Notes under the pieces: generated by a model | What the model saw: the letters and a program-made list of their open reading frames with translations, nothing else | Told to the model about the DNA's origin: nothing | Databases searched by the model: none | Source of the DNA: Gammaproteobacteria bacterium | GTDB taxonomy: Bacteria; Pseudomonadota; Gammaproteobacteria; Steroidobacterales; Woeseiaceae | Reading direction: 5' to 3' | DNA: 37,034 nucleotides | Assembly (NCBI GenBank): GCA_029881015.1 | Contig: JAOUNK010000003.1 | Coordinates: 1 to 37,034, forward strand | Program-made: the position numbers and the translations under genes | Part shown: one piece after another, positions 26,980 to 35,796 of the stretch | Numbering within the stretch: position 1 is the first letter of the stretch | Layout: the number at the start of each line of letters is the position of its first letter

Positions 26980-29766
26980 ATGACAAGGCTATCGCGGCAA
27001 TTTGCGAAAGGAATCAACGGTACAGTGACCAGGACGGTCGCGTTGTCGCTGGCGTGCGTGGCTATTGCCGCTTGCAGCAAGGGTGACGGTGTCCAGATTG
27101 GCACCGGCCAGAATCCGGACCCCGTGGTGATCGATTTTCCGATTGCCTATATCAAATCTCCGCTTCCTGTCGACGACAATGGCGTGTTCGCGCAACAGGA
27201 TCTGCGCGAACAGATTACCTTCGACTTCGGTGCGGATCTTTATTTTCGGGATAGGGCAGCCGTTGGCGCAGAGCCGATCAACATAACCGGCGATATTACG
27301 CAAGGCATGGGCGCTGTTCGCGATGTCGAGATCGACTACGACGGAAGCCGCCTGCTGTTCTCGATGCGTACGCCATTCGACCCGAATGTCGACGAAGACG
27401 ACCAGGTGGCGACCTGGAACATTTGGCAGTACACGTTCGAAACGGCTGAGTTGATCCGGGTTATCCCGGACAACCTGACGTCGGAGATCGGGCACGACAT
27501 CATGCCGAAGTACCTGCCTGACGGGCGCATCGTCTTCTCGTCGACGCGGCAGACACAGTCGCAAGCCCTGTTGCTCGATGAGAACAAGGGTGCGTTCCCG
27601 GCGATGGACGAGGATGAGAACGAATTCGCGTTCAACATCCATGTAATGAACGACGATGGTTCGGGACTGAAGCAGATCACCTTCAACCAGAGTCACGACC
27701 TGGACCCCTCCGTCATGGCCGATGGCAAGATCGTCTTCAGCCGCTGGGACCACAACATGTCCAACGACCAGGTCAACCTGTACCGGATGAACCCGGACGG
27801 TTCGGCCATTGAGTTGCTTTACGGTCAGTGGAGTCACGACACGGGAACCAACGGCGCGACGATTCAGTTCATGCAGCCGCGGCAAACCGAAGACGGCCTC
27901 ATCATGGTCGTTGCGCGCCCATTCACCGATACCGATGGCGGTGGCAATCTTATTGTTATCGACACAGCGCAGTATGTTGAGAATACGCAGCCGACGAGGG
28001 ACAACATAGGTGTCCTGACCGGCCCTGCGCAGGCAGATGCGACCGTCAACGACGTCGTCACAGAGCCGGGCCAGCCGTCTCCGGGCGGCCGCTACTACTC
28101 GGTTTTCCCGATCCAGGACGGTACGGGGCGCCTGATGGTCAGCTGGAGCCAGTGCCGGCTCATCGAAGGCCTCGCGGATGACGGGGACCCGAATACCGAC
28201 GATTCCCGGATCGTGCCGTGTACCGCCGCGAACCTTGTCAGCGTTGTGGCCGGCAATCCCGCCGACCCGGTCGCACCGGCGCCTGGCGAATTCGTGGTTG
28301 CGCCCCCGCTGTACGGCGTCTGGATCTACGATCCGCGTGACCAGACGCAGCTGCCCATCGTCGCAGGCGAAGAGGGCTTCATGTTTACCGAGGTGGTTTC
28401 TGCGGATCCCCGCCCGGCGCCGGTGGTCATTCCTGACAACCTCAATTACTACTTGCAGGATCCGTCGTTGCCCGATTCCGGTGAAGCGGTTCTGAATATT
28501 CGCAATGTGTACGACTTCGACGGTGCCATACTCCCGGGCATCGATCCGTACGTGTTGGCCGACCCGGCCCGGTCGCTGGCCGCCGACCGGCCGGCGCGTT
28601 TCCTGCGTATCGAGAAAGCCGTCTCGTTGCCGGATGAAGACCTGCTCGATATCGATGACACGGCATTCGGGGTTACGACAAATTTCGGCATGAAGGAAAT
28701 CGTGGGCTATGCGCCGATCGAGCCCGACGGTTCGGTCGTGGTCAAAGTACCGGCAAACGCAGCGCTCATGATCAGTGTGCTCGATGAGAACGGCATGAGC
28801 ATCACCCAACGCCACGCGAACTGGATAGCAGTCCCGGAGGGCCAGGAGCTCAAGTGCAATGGCTGTCACGATGCGAACAGCGGCGTCTCGCACGGTCGCT
28901 ACGATGCCTTTGAAAGCGCCTATGCCGGTGCGCCGACAGCCGGCGTCGCATTCAATCCGAATACGGATCCGCAGTGGTTTGTCGGTGAGGTCGGCGAAAC
29001 GATGGCCGAGGTGCGCGCACGCATAACGTGCGCAGGGGACAATTGCTCATCCATCGAGCCGTCGATGAATCTCATTTATCGGGATGTCTGGAGCGCCAAC
29101 CCGGTCGACATCAACGGCGTGCCTTTCAATCCCGATATCGATTACCGCTATACGGACCTGACCACGCCGCCGCCCACGTCGCCGGCCTGTCAATCGGACT
29201 GGCGCTGGAACTGCCGCAGCATCATCAACTACATCACGGTGATTCATCCGCTCTGGAGTCAGCCGCGCATCCAGATGGTTGACGATGACAACGACCCGGC
29301 GACACCCGACGTACCCTTGCTGGATGCGAACGGCAACCCGGTCAACGACAATTGCCTCAACTGCCATACACCGCTCGATGTTGTGAATAACGTTGCGCGG
29401 GTACCGGCCGGTCAACTCGAGCTGCAGGATGGCTTGTCGGTCGACGAGCCCGATCACTATCACGCCTATCGCGAGCTGTTACTTACTGATAACCTTCAGG
29501 TATTAGACGCCAATGGCACATTGGTGGATGCGACGCAGGTGATCGGTCAGGACGCAGACGGAAATGACATCCTGGCCCCGATCCCTACACCGCCGCCGGC
29601 GTCGGCTGGCAGCGCGAGGGCCTCGAGCGATTTCTTTGACCGTTTCAACGATCCTAACGATCTTCATTTCAATATTTTATCGCAGGCGGAACGACGCCTC
29701 ATTGCGGAATGGTTGGATGTCGGAGCCCAGTACTACAACAATCCCTTCGACGCTCCAGCCAATTAA
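26980..29766 (+). CDS. HzsA-related lipoprotein, PD40/TolB-like propeller with two CXXCH motifs
   Basis: ATG 26980 with AGAGGTGA RBS; CVAIAACSKG lipobox; propeller-like repeats LPDGRIVFSSTRQ and MADGKIVFSRWDHNMSNDQVNLYRMNPDGSAIELLYG; heme motifs CNGCH (28855-28869) and CLNCH (29353-29367). Confidence 0.8.
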   Translation: MTRLSRQFAKGINGTVTRTVALSLACVAIAACSKGDGVQIGTGQNPDPVVIDFPIAYIKSPLPVDDNGVFAQQDLREQITFDFGADLYFRDRAAVGAEPINITGDITQGMGAVRDVEIDYDGSRLLFSMRTPFDPNVDEDDQVATWNIWQYTFETAELIRVIPDNLTSEIGHDIMPKYLPDGRIVFSSTRQTQSQALLLDENKGAFPAMDEDENEFAFNIHVMNDDGSGLKQITFNQSHDLDPSVMADGKIVFSRWDHNMSNDQVNLYRMNPDGSAIELLYGQWSHDTGTNGATIQFMQPRQTEDGLIMVVARPFTDTDGGGNLIVIDTAQYVENTQPTRDNIGVLTGPAQADATVNDVVTEPGQPSPGGRYYSVFPIQDGTGRLMVSWSQCRLIEGLADDGDPNTDDSRIVPCTAANLVSVVAGNPADPVAPAPGEFVVAPPLYGVWIYDPRDQTQLPIVAGEEGFMFTEVVSADPRPAPVVIPDNLNYYLQDPSLPDSGEAVLNIRNVYDFDGAILPGIDPYVLADPARSLAADRPARFLRIEKAVSLPDEDLLDIDDTAFGVTTNFGMKEIVGYAPIEPDGSVVVKVPANAALMISVLDENGMSITQRHANWIAVPEGQELKCNGCHDANSGVSHGRYDAFESAYAGAPTAGVAFNPNTDPQWFVGEVGETMAEVRARITCAGDNCSSIEPSMNLIYRDVWSANPVDINGVPFNPDIDYRYTDLTTPPPTSPACQSDWRWNCRSIINYITVIHPLWSQPRIQMVDDDNDPATPDVPLLDANGNPVNDNCLNCHTPLDVVNNVARVPAGQLELQDGLSVDEPDHYHAYRELLLTDNLQVLDANGTLVDATQVIGQDADGNDILAPIPTPPPASAGSARASSDFFDRFNDPNDLHFNILSQAERRLIAEWLDVGAQYYNNPFDAPAN

Positions 29767-30511
29767 GGCCTTCATCGCCTATTGCCTGTGTGCCGTCGTA
29801 CTGCAGAGTTTTCTGTCGGCACCGGCCTTCGCTGCCGATGAGCTTCGTTCTGTCGTGGTTGCCGACCCGTATCTCGAAATGCGCACGGGTCCCGGCAACG
29901 GCTATCCGGTCTTTCACGTGGTCGACCGAGGCGAGTCGGTGCAGATCGTCATGCAACGCACAAGCTGGTACCTGGTGCGCTCCGCTCGTGGCCAGGAAGG
30001 CTGGGTCGAGCGGGCCCAGATGGAGAAGACGCTGCAACCTGATGGGCAGCAGGTCAGTTTCGCCGCCGCGACACTTGAAGACTTCACCAATGCCAAGTGG
30101 GAGACAGGTGTGCTGGCCGGTGACTTCGGTGGCGCGAACATCGTTTCCCTGTACGGCAGCTATTCATTGAATCCTAACGTAGCCGTGGAGTTCTGGGGTT
30201 CGCAGATTCTGGGCAACTTTTCGAACGGCTGGATGGCGAGTTTCAATATAGTGCACGAGGCCTTTCCGGAGTGGCGTGTCTCGCCGTACTTCAAGCTCGG
30301 TGCCGGCGCAATCTACACCAAGCCCAAGTCAACGATCATCCTCGGAGAGGACCGCACGGACCAGATCGGTCATGTCGGTGCCGGGTTCCGGGTCTATACC
30401 GCGCGACGTTTCCTGTTGCGCGCCGAATACAACAGCTACGTGGTCTTCACGAGCCGTGATGAAAATGAGGAAATAGAAGAATGGAAAGTCGGTTTCGCGT
30501 TCTTTTTCTGA
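29717..30511 (+). CDS. bacterial SH3-domain + outer-membrane beta-barrel protein
   Basis: ATG 29717 (MSEPSTTTIPSTLQPIKAFIAYCLCAVVLQSFLSAPAFAADE); SH3b-like LEMRTGPGNGYPVFHVVDRGESVQIVMQRTSWYLVRSARGQEGWV; barrel C-terminus ending GFAFFF. Confidence 0.78.
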   Translation: MSEPSTTTIPSTLQPIKAFIAYCLCAVVLQSFLSAPAFAADELRSVVVADPYLEMRTGPGNGYPVFHVVDRGESVQIVMQRTSWYLVRSARGQEGWVERAQMEKTLQPDGQQVSFAAATLEDFTNAKWETGVLAGDFGGANIVSLYGSYSLNPNVAVEFWGSQILGNFSNGWMASFNIVHEAFPEWRVSPYFKLGAGAIYTKPKSTIILGEDRTDQIGHVGAGFRVYTARRFLLRAEYNSYVVFTSRDENEEIEEWKVGFAFFF

Positions 30512-31161
30512 TCGTTGCGATGATCAGCCTGTCGGGCTGCGCCGCGACGAAAAACCTGTTCGGTTTCGGCAACCGGGAGGCGCCGCCGCCTGCTGCTGAG
30601 GCACCGGGCCAGGTTATCGACCCCCAGGTCGAACGTCGTGAGATAAAGGAACCAAAGATCGATCGCGAGGACTTCGAGGTTGGTGCCTACGCGGGCATCA
30701 TGAGTATCGAGGACTTCGGCAGCAACGTCGTTTACGGTGCGCGAATTGCCTACCACATTACCGACGGGTTTTTCATGGAAGCCACGGTAGGGCAGACGGA
30801 AGGGGGGCTGACCAGTTTCGAGGTTCTGTCCGGTGGCGCCCGCCTGATCACCGACAGCGAACGCACGATGACGTATTACAACCTGAGTGTGGGCTACAAC
30901 ATCCTGCCCGGCGAAGTCTTTCTCGGCGAGGGACGCGCCTTCAACACCAACCTGTATCTGATCGCGGGACTTGGCTCGACGACGTTCGCAGGCGATGACC
31001 GGTTTACGGTGAATGTGGGTGCCGGCTACCGCTTCCTGCTGACGGACTCGGTTGCACTGCATCTCGATTTCCGTGATCACCTGTTTGATATTGACCTTCT
31101 CGGTGAAGAGAAGACAGCTCACAATCTCGAAGGCCACCTTGGCGTTACGGTGTTCTTCTGA
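30481..31161 (+). CDS. outer-membrane beta-barrel lipoprotein (same barrel type as upstream gene)
   Basis: Lipobox MISLSGCAATK; DFEVGAYAGIMSIEDFGSNVVYGARIAYHITDGFFMEATVG ... ending GHLGVTVFF. Start lies 31 bp inside the upstream gene. Confidence 0.78.
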   Translation: MESRFRVLFLIVAMISLSGCAATKNLFGFGNREAPPPAAEAPGQVIDPQVERREIKEPKIDREDFEVGAYAGIMSIEDFGSNVVYGARIAYHITDGFFMEATVGQTEGGLTSFEVLSGGARLITDSERTMTYYNLSVGYNILPGEVFLGEGRAFNTNLYLIAGLGSTTFAGDDRFTVNVGAGYRFLLTDSVALHLDFRDHLFDIDLLGEEKTAHNLEGHLGVTVFF

Positions 31162-31208
31162 GGCAGGGGTCACACTCCGGGCGGGTTTCCTTGGGATAAG
31201 GTACTGAT

Positions 31209-31451
31209 ATGAAGAAAACAGTTTCACTCACAGGCAGACTGCTGTTGCCATTGCTCGCAATGGCGGCCCTGTCCGGTTGCAGCGGCATCGAGCCCTGGGT
31301 CAAGCCCTACGAGCGCGACAAGCTGGCCGATCCGATCATGGCGCTCGATGGTGATCCCGTATCAACCGCGTATATCCAGCATGTCTTTGAAGCACGTGAA
31401 GGTGCACGCGGCGGTGAAGGCGCCGCCGGCGGCGGCTGCGGCTGTAACTAG
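31209..31451 (+). CDS. DUF4266-like small lipoprotein with Gly/Cys C-terminal tail
   Basis: Lipobox LSGCSG; EPWVKPYERDKLADPIMALDGDPVSTAYIQHVFEAREGARGGEGAAGGGCGCN. Confidence 0.82.
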   Translation: MKKTVSLTGRLLLPLLAMAALSGCSGIEPWVKPYERDKLADPIMALDGDPVSTAYIQHVFEAREGARGGEGAAGGGCGCN

Positions 31452-31463
31452 CGGATAGTATCG

Positions 31464-32600
31464 ATGATCCGTCGCGGACTGACATTTGCAACACTGCTGT
31501 TGGCGTTCGGCGTCGTGCACGCGGGCGTTTTGCCCGACGATCGCGCCGATGTCCTGTACCACCTGTACGACGGTGGTGGTGTAACGATTGACGGCCCGTC
31601 CGTACTTGTCCGCAAGAAAGCGGGCAAGAGTCTTTCCTTCGTCGGCAACTACTACGTCGACATGGTCAGCTCGGCATCGATCGACGTAATCACGACGGCC
31701 AGCCCCTATACGGAAGAGCGCAAGCAGTGGTCGCTGGGTATGGATTACCTGCACGGCAATACGACGATGCGCGTCAACTATACAAGCAGTGTGGAGTCTG
31801 ACTTCGATGGTGAAACCGTCAGCTTCTCGGTAAGCCAGGACATGTTCGGCGACCTGACGACGCTGACGCTGAGTTACGCGCTCGGCGACGATCTCGTGCG
31901 CATGTCGACGGATACGACGTTTGAAGAACCGCTGGACCGGCAGATCTACGGCGTGGGTATCACGCAGATTCTGACCAAGAATCTCATATCGTCGCTGAAT
32001 GTAGAAACGGTCACGGAAGAGGGTTACCTGAATAATCCCTACCGTTCCGTGCGCTATTTCGATGCGGCAACAGGCGGCTACGACTTCGAGAGAGAGCTTT
32101 ATCCCAATACGCGAACCAGCAATGCGGTCGGCCTGCGCATGAGATATTTCCTGCCGTACAGGGCGGCGGTGGAAGGCGAGTACCGCTTCTTTACCGACAC
32201 CTGGGACATCGAAGGTCATACGGTGTCATTGTCTTACATACATCCGTGGAAGGACTTTACGTTTACCGGCAAGCTCCGCTACCACGACCAGACCGGCGCG
32301 CATTTCTACAGGGACCTGTTTCCCGGGCCCCAGGCAACCAATTTCCGTGGTCGGGACAAAGAGCTCAGCCCGCTGACGAGTTACACGTTCAAGCTGCAGG
32401 CCGCGTATGAGTTCCTGAACGATGACGGCAACGACACTTTCGGCTTTATCAAGCGAGCGAAAGTCACCGCATCGCTCAACATGCTGAGCGTCGACTACCA
32501 CGATTTCTCGGACCTGACTGCACAGGAAGTCATCGGCAACGAGCCGCTCTATCAGCTGGACGCCAATATCTTCCAGTTCTACTTCTCGTTCTTCTACTAG
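31464..32600 (+). CDS. DUF3570-like outer-membrane beta-barrel protein
   Basis: Signal peptide; ADVLYHLYDGGGVTIDGPSVLVRKKAGKSLSFVGNYYVDMVSSASIDVITTASPYTEERKQWSLG; ends FYFSFFY; follows DUF4266. Confidence 0.85.
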   Translation: MIRRGLTFATLLLAFGVVHAGVLPDDRADVLYHLYDGGGVTIDGPSVLVRKKAGKSLSFVGNYYVDMVSSASIDVITTASPYTEERKQWSLGMDYLHGNTTMRVNYTSSVESDFDGETVSFSVSQDMFGDLTTLTLSYALGDDLVRMSTDTTFEEPLDRQIYGVGITQILTKNLISSLNVETVTEEGYLNNPYRSVRYFDAATGGYDFERELYPNTRTSNAVGLRMRYFLPYRAAVEGEYRFFTDTWDIEGHTVSLSYIHPWKDFTFTGKLRYHDQTGAHFYRDLFPGPQATNFRGRDKELSPLTSYTFKLQAAYEFLNDDGNDTFGFIKRAKVTASLNMLSVDYHDFSDLTAQEVIGNEPLYQLDANIFQFYFSFFY

Positions 32601-32611
32601 CAGATGATACG

Positions 32612-32644
32612 ATGTGCGGCATCCTGATACCGGATACCGCACAT
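32612..32644 (+). other. long hairpin overlapping the lemA start codon
   Basis: ATGTGCGG-C-ATCC-TGATACC-GGAT-A-CCGCACAT: 8 bp + one mismatch + 4 bp with a 7-nt loop; ATG of lemA is 32643-32645. Confidence 0.7.
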
Positions 32645-33203
32645 GCCCACTGCCATCATTGTTGTTCTGATTCTGATTGCCGTAGCCGGCGTCGTTCTCT
32701 ACAACCGCCTCATTCGCAGTCGTAATCGCGTCGACACGTCGTGGAGCGACATCGACGTCCAGCTGCAACGTCGCCATGACCTGATTCCAAGACTCGTCGC
32801 CGCGGTCGACCAGTATGCGAAATACGAACGCGCAACGCTCGAAGCCGTGACGGCGTTGCGGGCCGAGGCCATGCAGCAGGCGAGCGTGCAGGCGCGCGGC
32901 CAGGTGGAAGAAAAGCTCAGCGCCGGCATCGAGCGGCTGATCGCGCTGGCCGAGAATTACCCCGACCTCAAGGCGAACGAAAACTTTCTCAGCCTGCAGA
33001 ATGAACTCGTCGAGACTGAGGATTATCTGCAGTTTGCCCGCCGCTATTACAATGGCTCCGTTCGTGACTACAACACGATGACCGAAATGGTGCCAAGCAA
33101 CATCGTTGCGAGCATCTTCGGTTTCGGACCGAAGGACTTTTTCCAGAAGTCCTCCGATGAGGCAGCCAACGTGCCGTTGGCGAAATTTGGGACCGTCGAA
33201 TGA
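32643..33203 (+). CDS. lemA: LemA family protein
   Basis: [99 protein letters not shown]. Confidence 0.95.
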   Translation: MPTAIIVVLILIAVAGVVLYNRLIRSRNRVDTSWSDIDVQLQRRHDLIPRLVAAVDQYAKYERATLEAVTALRAEAMQQASVQARGQVEEKLSAGIERLIALAENYPDLKANENFLSLQNELVETEDYLQFARRYYNGSVRDYNTMTEMVPSNIVASIFGFGPKDFFQKSSDEAANVPLAKFGTVE

Positions 33204-34900
33204 AGAAAACGATTGCACTTCTGCTGTTGTGTTTGCCGGTGGCGGCCATCGCCGACGAGCGCATCCTCAGCTTTCATAGCGACATCCGTGTCTTTACCGA
33301 TGGCATGCTCGAAGTTACGGAGACGATAACGGTGCGCGCCGAGGGTCAACAGATTCGGCGCGGAATCTACCGTGATTTCCCCGTCGACTACGAAGATCGG
33401 CTGGGCAATCACTACAGGATCAAGCTCCAGCCCCAGGGCCTGTTGCGCAACGGGAAAGGCGAGTCTTTTCACTCTGTCCGCAGCAGGCGCGATGTTCGAA
33501 CCTACTTCGGGCGCTCGAACTATTTCCTGGACGTCGGCGAGCATACCTACGTTTTTCGTTACCGCGTCAACCGTATGCTGGGCTTCTTCGACGAGCACGA
33601 CGAACTGTACTGGAACGTGACGGGGAACACATGGGCCTTTCCGATCGACAAGGCGACGGCAACCGTGCGACTGGAATTCGACGCGCCACGGGATCAACTC
33701 ATGGTCGATGGCTACACCGGTCGTATGGGGTCCAGAGCACAGGACTACGGTCGATTCCTCGACGATGACGGCAATGTACATTTCCAGGCGAACAACCCGC
33801 TCCCGGCCGCGCACGGTCTGACTATCGTCGTGGGCTGGCCGAAGGGGCTGGTCGATGAGCCGACGATGGGCGACCGTATCGGCTGGATGCTGAAGGACAA
33901 CAGCAACCTGCTCGCCGCGGTCATCGGTCTCCTGCTGCTGTTCCTGTACTACGTGCCGCTCTGGCTGAAATACGGAAAAGACCCTGCGGAAGGCGTCATC
34001 GTAACGCGCTATGAACCGCCGAAAGGTTTTTCCCCGGCATCGTTGCGATACATCCACCAGATGTACTATGACGACAAGGTGATGACCGCCGCGATTGTGA
34101 ACCTGGCCGTCAAGGGGTATCTCGAGATCAAGAAAAAGGGCTCGACACACTCGCTCAGGAAGCTCAAGACCGAGACGCTCAAGCCCGCGATGGCGCCCGG
34201 AGAGAAGGAGCTGTTCACTGCGATTTTCGCGCAGGGCGACGTCGTTACGCTCAAGAATTCGAACCATGAAGTCCTTGGCAAGGCACGGGCCGAGCACAAC
34301 GAGTCGCTAGGAAAGGACTACAAGGATCACTACTTCAAGACCAACTACCTGATGAGTCTCCCCGGCGTCTTCATCGTCATAGCGACAACGATCATCAGCC
34401 TGAATGTCGGGAACGGGCCGACGGCCTTTGTCATTGCGACGATCGTCCTGTCCATCCTGACCCTGGTGTTCTTCGCTATCATCATGAAGCGACCGACGAT
34501 GCGCGGCCGCGAGTTGCTGGACGAGATGCTCGGTTTCAAGGACTTTCTCGAAATCGCGGAGAAGGATGAGTTGAACCTGCGCAACCCGCCGCAGAAAACG
34601 CCGGAGCTGTTCGAGTCCATGCTGCCGTATGCGCTCGCGCTGGGTGTGGAGCAACAGTGGTCGGAGCGCTTCGCGGATGTCCTGGCCGCGATTCGCGGTC
34701 CGGACGGCGCGGCCTATAGACCGTCCTGGTACGACGGGCGCTGGAATACATCCAATCTGTCGAAGGCAACCAGCGGTCTGTCGAGTGGCCTGAGCTCTGC
34801 TGTGAGTTCATCCGTCTCGCCGCCGGGCTCGTCCTCGGGTGGCGGAGGCGGCGGGTCGTCCGGCGGAGGCGGCGGTGGCGGTGGCGGGGGAGGCTGGTGA
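33200..34900 (+). CDS. DUF2207 domain membrane protein with Gly-rich C-terminus
   Basis: Signal peptide; [44 protein letters not shown] segments; C-terminus [26 protein letters not shown] overlap with lemA. Confidence 0.93.
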   Translation: MKKTIALLLLCLPVAAIADERILSFHSDIRVFTDGMLEVTETITVRAEGQQIRRGIYRDFPVDYEDRLGNHYRIKLQPQGLLRNGKGESFHSVRSRRDVRTYFGRSNYFLDVGEHTYVFRYRVNRMLGFFDEHDELYWNVTGNTWAFPIDKATATVRLEFDAPRDQLMVDGYTGRMGSRAQDYGRFLDDDGNVHFQANNPLPAAHGLTIVVGWPKGLVDEPTMGDRIGWMLKDNSNLLAAVIGLLLLFLYYVPLWLKYGKDPAEGVIVTRYEPPKGFSPASLRYIHQMYYDDKVMTAAIVNLAVKGYLEIKKKGSTHSLRKLKTETLKPAMAPGEKELFTAIFAQGDVVTLKNSNHEVLGKARAEHNESLGKDYKDHYFKTNYLMSLPGVFIVIATTIISLNVGNGPTAFVIATIVLSILTLVFFAIIMKRPTMRGRELLDEMLGFKDFLEIAEKDELNLRNPPQKTPELFESMLPYALALGVEQQWSERFADVLAAIRGPDGAAYRPSWYDGRWNTSNLSKATSGLSSGLSSAVSSSVSPPGSSSGGGGGGSSGGGGGGGGGGGW

Positions 34901-35017
34901 TACGCCGTTTTGGATTGCCGTATCGTCGGCGTCGGAGATTAGCGATGCTGAAGTCCTGATGACGATCTTCGATGGTCGGACGGTCTACGAGTCAGCCAAT
35001 TAAAGTATGATGGCGTG

Positions 35018-35686
35018 ATGCAAAATCTGACACTTGTCCAGTCGGTCCTGTTGTTTGCAGTTCCGGCAATCTTCGCAATCACGGTCCACGAGGCCGCTCA
35101 CGGCTTTGCGGCGCGGCATTTTGGCGATCGCACGGCCGAGGTCCTCGGGCGCCTGACGCTGAATCCGCTCAAGCACATAGACCCAATCGGTACCGTACTC
35201 GTGCCGCTGGGCCTGCTCGTCATGTCGAAGACAACCGGCGCTCCGCTCGTCCTGTTCGGCTGGGCCAAGCCAGTACCGGTCGGCACGCGCAACCTGCGTA
35301 ACCCGCAACGTGACATGGCGATCGTCGCGGCTGCCGGCCCGGCGTCCAACCTGGCAATGGCCGCCGGGTGGACGGCGATTCTCGCGGCGGCGAGCGCATT
35401 CGGCGGCACACTGCAGACGGCGGAATTACTTGCCTATATGGCGTATTTCGGCATCTTCTTCAATGTCATTCTCGCCGTCTTCAACATGATGCCGATCCCG
35501 CCGCTGGATGGCGGGCGTGTCGTCAGTGGATTGCTGCCGCCGCGTGCCGCCATGAGTTTCGATCGCATCGAGCCCTTCGGCATGATGATCATCATCGCAC
35601 TGCTCGTGTCAGGAGTGTTGTGGCAGATCGTCGGGCCTGTCGTGGGCGTGGTGCTGGGCTTCTTTCTTGCGTTAGTGGGTATGTAA
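35018..35686 (+). CDS. site-2 protease family zinc metalloprotease (M50)
   Basis: TVHEAAHGFAARHFGDRTAEVLGRLTLNPLKHIDPIGTVLVPL (HExxH) and NMMPIPPLDGGRVVSGLLP. Confidence 0.95.
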   Translation: MQNLTLVQSVLLFAVPAIFAITVHEAAHGFAARHFGDRTAEVLGRLTLNPLKHIDPIGTVLVPLGLLVMSKTTGAPLVLFGWAKPVPVGTRNLRNPQRDMAIVAAAGPASNLAMAAGWTAILAAASAFGGTLQTAELLAYMAYFGIFFNVILAVFNMMPIPPLDGGRVVSGLLPPRAAMSFDRIEPFGMMIIIALLVSGVLWQIVGPVVGVVLGFFLALVGM

Positions 35687-35687
35687 T

Positions 35688-35729
35688 CAGCCTCGTCGCG
35701 CTCGCCGGTCTTCCTGCCTGGCGAGGCTG
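35688..35729. other. nested inverted repeats downstream of the site-2 protease gene
   Basis: CAGCCTCG (35688-35695)/CGAGGCTG (35722-35729) enclosing the alternative pair CTCGCC (35701-35706)/GGCGAG (35720-35725); no T-run. Confidence 0.45.
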
Positions 35730-35796
35730 CGCCGCCCGAAATGCAACGTATTGTGCTCTCAGTGCATCTAATATCTAAATTCGACTGGGGAAAAAA

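Noticed and set aside
26989-28893. 634-aa minus-strand ORF opposite the HzsA-related gene
   Set aside because: Antisense open frame typical of high-GC DNA; no recognisable domain, while the plus frame has signal peptide, repeats and heme motifs.
33068-34297. 409-aa minus-strand ORF opposite DUF2207
   Set aside because: No domain signature; the plus-strand DUF2207 frame is clear and coupled to lemA.
34830-34897. GGC/GGT-rich tract resembling a simple repeat
   Set aside because: It encodes the Gly-rich tail ending in GW that is common at the C-terminus of DUF2207/TPM-type proteins, not a separate repeat element.
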